NCBI GenBank assembly: GCA_029213045.1
Contig: JARGPN010000014.1
Span: 1 to 64,000, forward strand
Source: Alcanivoracaceae bacterium
Lineage (GTDB): Bacteria > Pseudomonadota > Gammaproteobacteria > Pseudomonadales > Alcanivoracaceae
DNA length: 64,000 bases
Direction of reading: 5' to 3'
In this document: one piece after another, positions 60,593 to 64,000 of the stretch
Numbering within the stretch: position 1 is the stretch's first letter
How the letters are laid out: every line of letters begins with the position of its first letter
Notes under the pieces: generated by a model
The model's input: the letters and a program-made list of their open reading frames with translations, nothing else
What the model was told of the DNA's origin: nothing
Database searches by the model: none
Position numbers and translations under genes: made by a program

Positions 60593-61948
60593 ATGCCCTA
60601 TATTCCTCACACTCCGGACGACGTCAAAGCAATGCTCGACACCATTGGTGCGAACAGCATTGAAGACTTGTTTGATGAAATTCCCGCTCACCTGAAAGCC
60701 GGTGAGTTAGAAAAGTTGCCAGAAGGTCTTTCCGAAATGGAAGCCACTGCATTAATGGCGGCGCGCGCAAAACAGGATGAAGGTGCGCTTTGCTTTATTG
60801 GTGCGGGTGCGTATGAGCATCATATTCCGGCGGCGGTGTGGGAAATTGCAACGCGCGGCGAATTTTATACGGCGTACACGCCGTATCAAGCCGAGGCGAG
60901 CCAGGGCACGCTGCAAGTTATTTACGAATACCAAACCATGATTGCGCGCTTAACCGGCATGGATGTAAGTAATGCATCGGTTTACGACGGAGCGTCTGGT
61001 TTAAGCGAAGCAGTGTTGATGTCGCTGCGCGCCAACCGTAAATCAAAGTCCCATCGCGTATTAATGCCGAAGGCAGTTAATCCACTGTACCGCTCCGCTA
61101 ACAAGGCCATTGTCCGCAATCAAGGCGTTGAAGCCGTTGAAGTGGAATTCGACGCGGCCACCGGCACTACACCGTTGTCAGCATTAGCGCAGTACGAAGG
61201 TGAAGATTTTGCCGCACTAGTGATTGCGCAGCCGAATTTTTTCGGCAGCTTGGAAGATGTCGATGCGCTAACTGATTGGGCACATGCTAATGGCATGTTG
61301 GTGATTGCAGTTGTGAATCCAACGTCGCTGGCACTGTTAACGCCGCCGGGTGAATGGGGCGAGCAAGGTGCGGACATCGTCGTCGGTGAAGGTCAGCCGT
61401 TAGGCATTCCATTGTCTTCGGGCGGGCCTTATTTCGGGTTTATGTGTTGCAAGCAGGGCATCGTTCGGCAAATGCCCGGTCGTATTATTGGCCGCACCGT
61501 CGACCTAGAAGGTAAGCCAGGGTTTACCTTAACGCTGCAAGCCCGTGAGCAACATATTCGTCGTTCAAAAGCGACGTCAAATATTTGCACCAACCAAGGC
61601 TTGGCTATGACGGCGGCAACCATTTATATGTCGCTCGTTGGCCCGGAAGGCCTGTCCAGTATTGCCGGGCATTGCCACGCGAATACCATGGCGCTGGCGG
61701 AAAAACTGACAAGCATCGCCGGTGTTAAGCGATTATTTTCTGCGCCCAGTTTTCACGAAGTTGTGATCGAAACGCCGAAGGCAGCGGATGACGTATTAGC
61801 GGCATTGGCCAAGAAAGATATTCTTGGTGGCGTGTCGTTGAGCAAACATTATGGCTTCACCAACGCTATTTTATTGTGCGTGACTGAAACCAAAACCACG
61901 GAAGATTTAGATGCCTACGTGGCGGCGCTATCGGAGGTGTTGGCATGA
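60593..61948 (+). CDS. gcvPA: Glycine dehydrogenase (decarboxylating) subunit 1
   Basis: A 451-residue alpha-type subunit of the two-subunit P protein. It begins [20 protein letters not shown] and contains [18 protein letters not shown] near 67, [20 protein letters not shown] near 92 and [10 protein letters not shown] near 278. The PLP Lys is in the partner subunit. ATG 60593 is the conserved start; a TTG at 60569 extends the frame. The stop overlaps gcvPB by ATGA. In E. coli and Pseudomonas P protein is a single ~950-residue chain, so the split form is a notable variant. Confidence 0.96.
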   Translation: MPYIPHTPDDVKAMLDTIGANSIEDLFDEIPAHLKAGELEKLPEGLSEMEATALMAARAKQDEGALCFIGAGAYEHHIPAAVWEIATRGEFYTAYTPYQAEASQGTLQVIYEYQTMIARLTGMDVSNASVYDGASGLSEAVLMSLRANRKSKSHRVLMPKAVNPLYRSANKAIVRNQGVEAVEVEFDAATGTTPLSALAQYEGEDFAALVIAQPNFFGSLEDVDALTDWAHANGMLVIAVVNPTSLALLTPPGEWGEQGADIVVGEGQPLGIPLSSGGPYFGFMCCKQGIVRQMPGRIIGRTVDLEGKPGFTLTLQAREQHIRRSKATSNICTNQGLAMTAATIYMSLVGPEGLSSIAGHCHANTMALAEKLTSIAGVKRLFSAPSFHEVVIETPKAADDVLAALAKKDILGGVSLSKHYGFTNAILLCVTETKTTEDLDAYVAALSEVLA

Positions 61949-63411
61949 GCAACAATCAATTGATTTTTGAACTGTCTCACGTTGGTCGCACTGCGCATGC
62001 GCAAGCACCGAAGCCAGTCGGCGAAGATAAGCTGTCGGCGATTCCGGCTAGCCTGCGTCGCAAAGAGAAACCCGCGCTGCCGCAGGTTTCAGAAATGCAA
62101 GTTGTGCGTCACTACACAAACTTGTCGTCAAAAAACTTTGCCATCGATAAACAATTTTATCCGTTGGGTTCTTGCACCATGAAGTACAACCCGCGTGGTG
62201 CGAATCGTGCGGCAATGTTGCCTGGCTTTTTAAAGCGTCATCCGTTAGCGCCGGCGTCACATAGCCAGGGTTACATGGCGTGTATGTTTGAGCTGCAAGA
62301 TTTTTTAAAAGAAGTGACTGGCATGAAGGGTGTGTCGCTCACGCCCATGGCGGGCGCACAAGGTGAGTTCGCTGGCGTGGCAATGATTCGTGCCTATCAC
62401 GAAGCGCGTAACGATGACGCACGTACGGAAATTCTTGTGCCGGAAGCGGCGCACGGCACCAACCCCGCCACGGCAGTAATGTGCGGGTATAAAGTGCGCG
62501 AAGTGCCGGTCAATAAAGACGGCGATGTTGATCTTGAAGCCTTGAAGGCGGCTTGTGGTCCACAAACAGCTGGCTTGATGATGACGAACCCTTCAACGTG
62601 TGGTGTGTTCGAACGTCAAATTGAATCCATTGCAAAAGCGGTGCACGAAGCGGGCGGGTTGCTGTACTACGATGGCGCTAACTTAAACGCCATTCTTGGC
62701 AAGGTGCGTCCGGGCGATATGGGCTTTGATGTGCTGCACATGAACCTGCACAAAACATTTGCCACGCCACATGGCGGCGGCGGCCCGGGTGCTGGTCCGG
62801 TGGGTGTGTCTGAGCGTTTGTTGCCGTATTTGCCAACGCCTATCGTGGGCAAAGATGATGAGGGTTATCGCTGGCTGGACCAAAAAGATATTCCCGGCAC
62901 CATCGGCCACTTGTCGGCCTTTATGGGCAACGCGGGGGTGCTATTACGTGCGTATTTTTATGCGCGAGTGTTGGGCCGCGAAGGCATGTTGCGCGTGGGT
63001 GAATATTCATCGCTCGCCGCTAATTATTTGTTGAAGCGTTTGCAAGAAATTGGCTGTACTGCTGCTTACCCGAATCGTCGTGCTAGCCACGAGTTCATTT
63101 TGACCTTTGCGAAGGAATCAAAAGAGTTCGGTGTTTCGGCGATGGATATGGCCAAGCGTTTGCTTGATTACAATCAACATGCACCGACCACGTATTTCCC
63201 CTTGCTGGTGCCTGAGTGTTTTTTGATTGAGCCAACGGAAACGGAAACCAAGGAAGCGCTGGACGAATTTGTCGACGCCATGGAAAATATCATGCGCGAA
63301 GCAAAAGAAAATCCAGAGTTGCTTCATGGCGCGCCTTACACCCAACCCGTGCGTCGGTTGGATGATGTAAAAGCAGCGCGCGAATTGGACTTGGTATGGT
63401 CGCCCCAGTGA
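61945..63411 (+). CDS. gcvPB: Glycine dehydrogenase (decarboxylating) subunit 2
   Basis: A 488-residue beta-type subunit of P protein. The PLP Lys is about residue 270 in [20 protein letters not shown]. Other landmarks are [20 protein letters not shown] near 72 and [20 protein letters not shown] near 162. With gcvPA it forms the active decarboxylase. It is the last gene of the gcv operon and is followed by a perfect terminator. Confidence 0.97.
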   Translation: MSNNQLIFELSHVGRTAHAQAPKPVGEDKLSAIPASLRRKEKPALPQVSEMQVVRHYTNLSSKNFAIDKQFYPLGSCTMKYNPRGANRAAMLPGFLKRHPLAPASHSQGYMACMFELQDFLKEVTGMKGVSLTPMAGAQGEFAGVAMIRAYHEARNDDARTEILVPEAAHGTNPATAVMCGYKVREVPVNKDGDVDLEALKAACGPQTAGLMMTNPSTCGVFERQIESIAKAVHEAGGLLYYDGANLNAILGKVRPGDMGFDVLHMNLHKTFATPHGGGGPGAGPVGVSERLLPYLPTPIVGKDDEGYRWLDQKDIPGTIGHLSAFMGNAGVLLRAYFYARVLGREGMLRVGEYSSLAANYLLKRLQEIGCTAAYPNRRASHEFILTFAKESKEFGVSAMDMAKRLLDYNQHAPTTYFPLLVPECFLIEPTETETKEALDEFVDAMENIMREAKENPELLHGAPYTQPVRRLDDVKAARELDLVWSPQ

Positions 63412-63433
63412 GGTGAGTCTTTATCTCACGAAT

Positions 63434-63471
63434 AAAAAAAGCCCCTCGGGTTAACCCGAGGGGCTTTTTTT
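63434..63471. terminator. Intrinsic terminator after gcvPB
   Basis: AAAAAAAGCCCCTCGGG is followed at once by its inverted half ending in TTTTTTT, giving a perfect 38-base palindrome with a TTAA centre (63434-63471). It can act on both strands, also for the reductase gene on the minus strand. Confidence 0.95.
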
Positions 63472-63523
63472 ATGTTTCGTCGCTGCGAACTTGTTGCAAC
63501 GGCGCTACCACCTGAAAAATGTA

Positions 63524-64000
63524 TTACCCGCGAGGCGCGTAGTCGAACACGTCGGATTGGATTGAATCGCCAGGTACGCCTGCTTCCACTAATGCGTCAA
63601 ATACCGCCCACGCCATTGGCGGTGAACCGCCGACAAAAAACACAGGCTCTTGTGCTGCAGGAAGGTTCTGCAAAACGGCCTCATGCACCAATCCAGAATG
63701 CATGCCGTGGTGTTCCTCATCGGAAAGCGCGGGTATAAACGTCAGGTTGGGCATGTCTAACGCGAACTGTTTGGCTTCTTCAAGCATGTACATATCAGCC
63801 AAAGTGCGCGCCCCCCAAAACAGATAGATCGGCAACGCAAAATTATTCGCACGCAAATGCTCGATCATCGCTTTGACGGGTGCGTAACCGGTAGAGCCGC
63901 AAATAAACCAAACAGGGGTTTCCGGCAGGGCATCGATATAGCGGAGCCCGCCGGGCAAGCGTGCCTTAACGGTAGCGTTGTTGTTCAGCGCATCAATGAC
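63524..64000 (-). CDS. FAD/NAD(P)-binding ferredoxin/flavin reductase, C-terminal part
   Basis: An open frame runs from the right window edge to the stop at 63524, giving 158 residues. WFICGSTGYAPVKAMIEHLR is the NAD-binding start of the FNR domain, LPIYLFWGARTLADMYMLEE the second strand-helix, and FFVGGSPPMAWAVFDALVE the conserved end, close to CDP-6-deoxy-glucoseen/phenol hydroxylase reductases and Fre-like enzymes. The FAD domain and any 2Fe-2S domain are outside the window. The substrate is not clear. Confidence 0.82.
   Translation of the reverse strand, partial: VIDALNNNATVKARLPGGLRYIDALPETPVWFICGSTGYAPVKAMIEHLRANNFALPIYLFWGARTLADMYMLEEAKQFALDMPNLTFIPALSDEEHHGMHSGLVHEAVLQNLPAAQEPVFFVGGSPPMAWAVFDALVEAGVPGDSIQSDVFDYAPRG

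Noticed and set aside
1..64000. tRNA or rRNA genes
   Set aside because: I saw no cloverleaf-like sequence with conserved GGTTCRANYCC arms or rRNA core segments.

Overview
The window looks like chromosomal DNA of a gammaproteobacterium, broadly in the Pseudomonas/Cellvibrio/Marinobacter neighbourhood. The basis is the conserved block 6S RNA - ygfA - zapA - zapB-like - UPF0149 - pepP - ubiH - ubiI, the Pseudomonas-style GTGGGAGCTTGCCTGCAAGCGATAG REP sequences in four intergenic clusters, a long two-ACT-domain IlvA, and an ArgA of the AAK-GNAT type. The species cannot be named from sequence alone.

Region 1 (1-8.3 kb) is accessory DNA. Three attC-type integron recombination sites (191-263, 628-708, 4464-4543) share the same GGCTGGAC core, and in two of them the upstream gene's stop codon lies inside the first core site. 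They bracket a small acidic protein, a frameshifted SnoaL-like gene and a fatty-acid desaturase. No integrase gene is visible, so this is the edge of a chromosomal integron array or an orphan attC cluster. A TetR/homocysteine S-methyltransferase pair, two lipoproteins, a transglutaminase-like protein and three copies of a ~100-bp inverted-repeat element are interspersed.

Region 2 (8.3-14.1 kb) is the most interesting part. Four tightly overlapping minus-strand genes encode an AvrD-family protein, a P-loop NTPase, a HAD phosphatase and an MMPL/RND exporter. Next to them is a LuxR-type regulator, and a perfect 18-bp lux-box-like palindrome lies upstream of avrD. AvrD makes syringolide signals in Pseudomonas syringae and resembles the butyrolactone synthase AfsA, so I propose a signal synthesis, dephosphorylation and export operon under LuxR-type control.

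Region 3 (14.5-48.7 kb) is mostly housekeeping: trmB, thiSG, ilvD, argA, a Fur-box-controlled hemP/heme-utilisation pair, a MerR-controlled SDR gene with a classic 19-bp-spacer promoter, a PAS-GGDEF diguanylate cyclase, molybdenum cofactor genes (moaB, moeA, moaA), slyD, ilvA, 6S RNA, cell-division zapA, and ubiquinone hydroxylases. Oddities are a Kunitz-domain lipoprotein, a perfect 34-bp palindrome and a 146-bp tandem array of REP units.

Region 4 (49-58.6 kb) is a two-gene module present twice in tandem: a FadL/OmpP1-like outer-membrane protein followed by a 1069-residue Ig-like lipoprotein. The two lipoproteins have identical lengths. This is a candidate uncharacterised outer-membrane system.

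Region 5 (58.6-63.5 kb) is a glycine cleavage operon gcvT-gcvH-gcvPA-gcvPB with a two-subunit P-protein and a strongly structured leader. The window ends inside a flavin/ferredoxin reductase gene on the minus strand.
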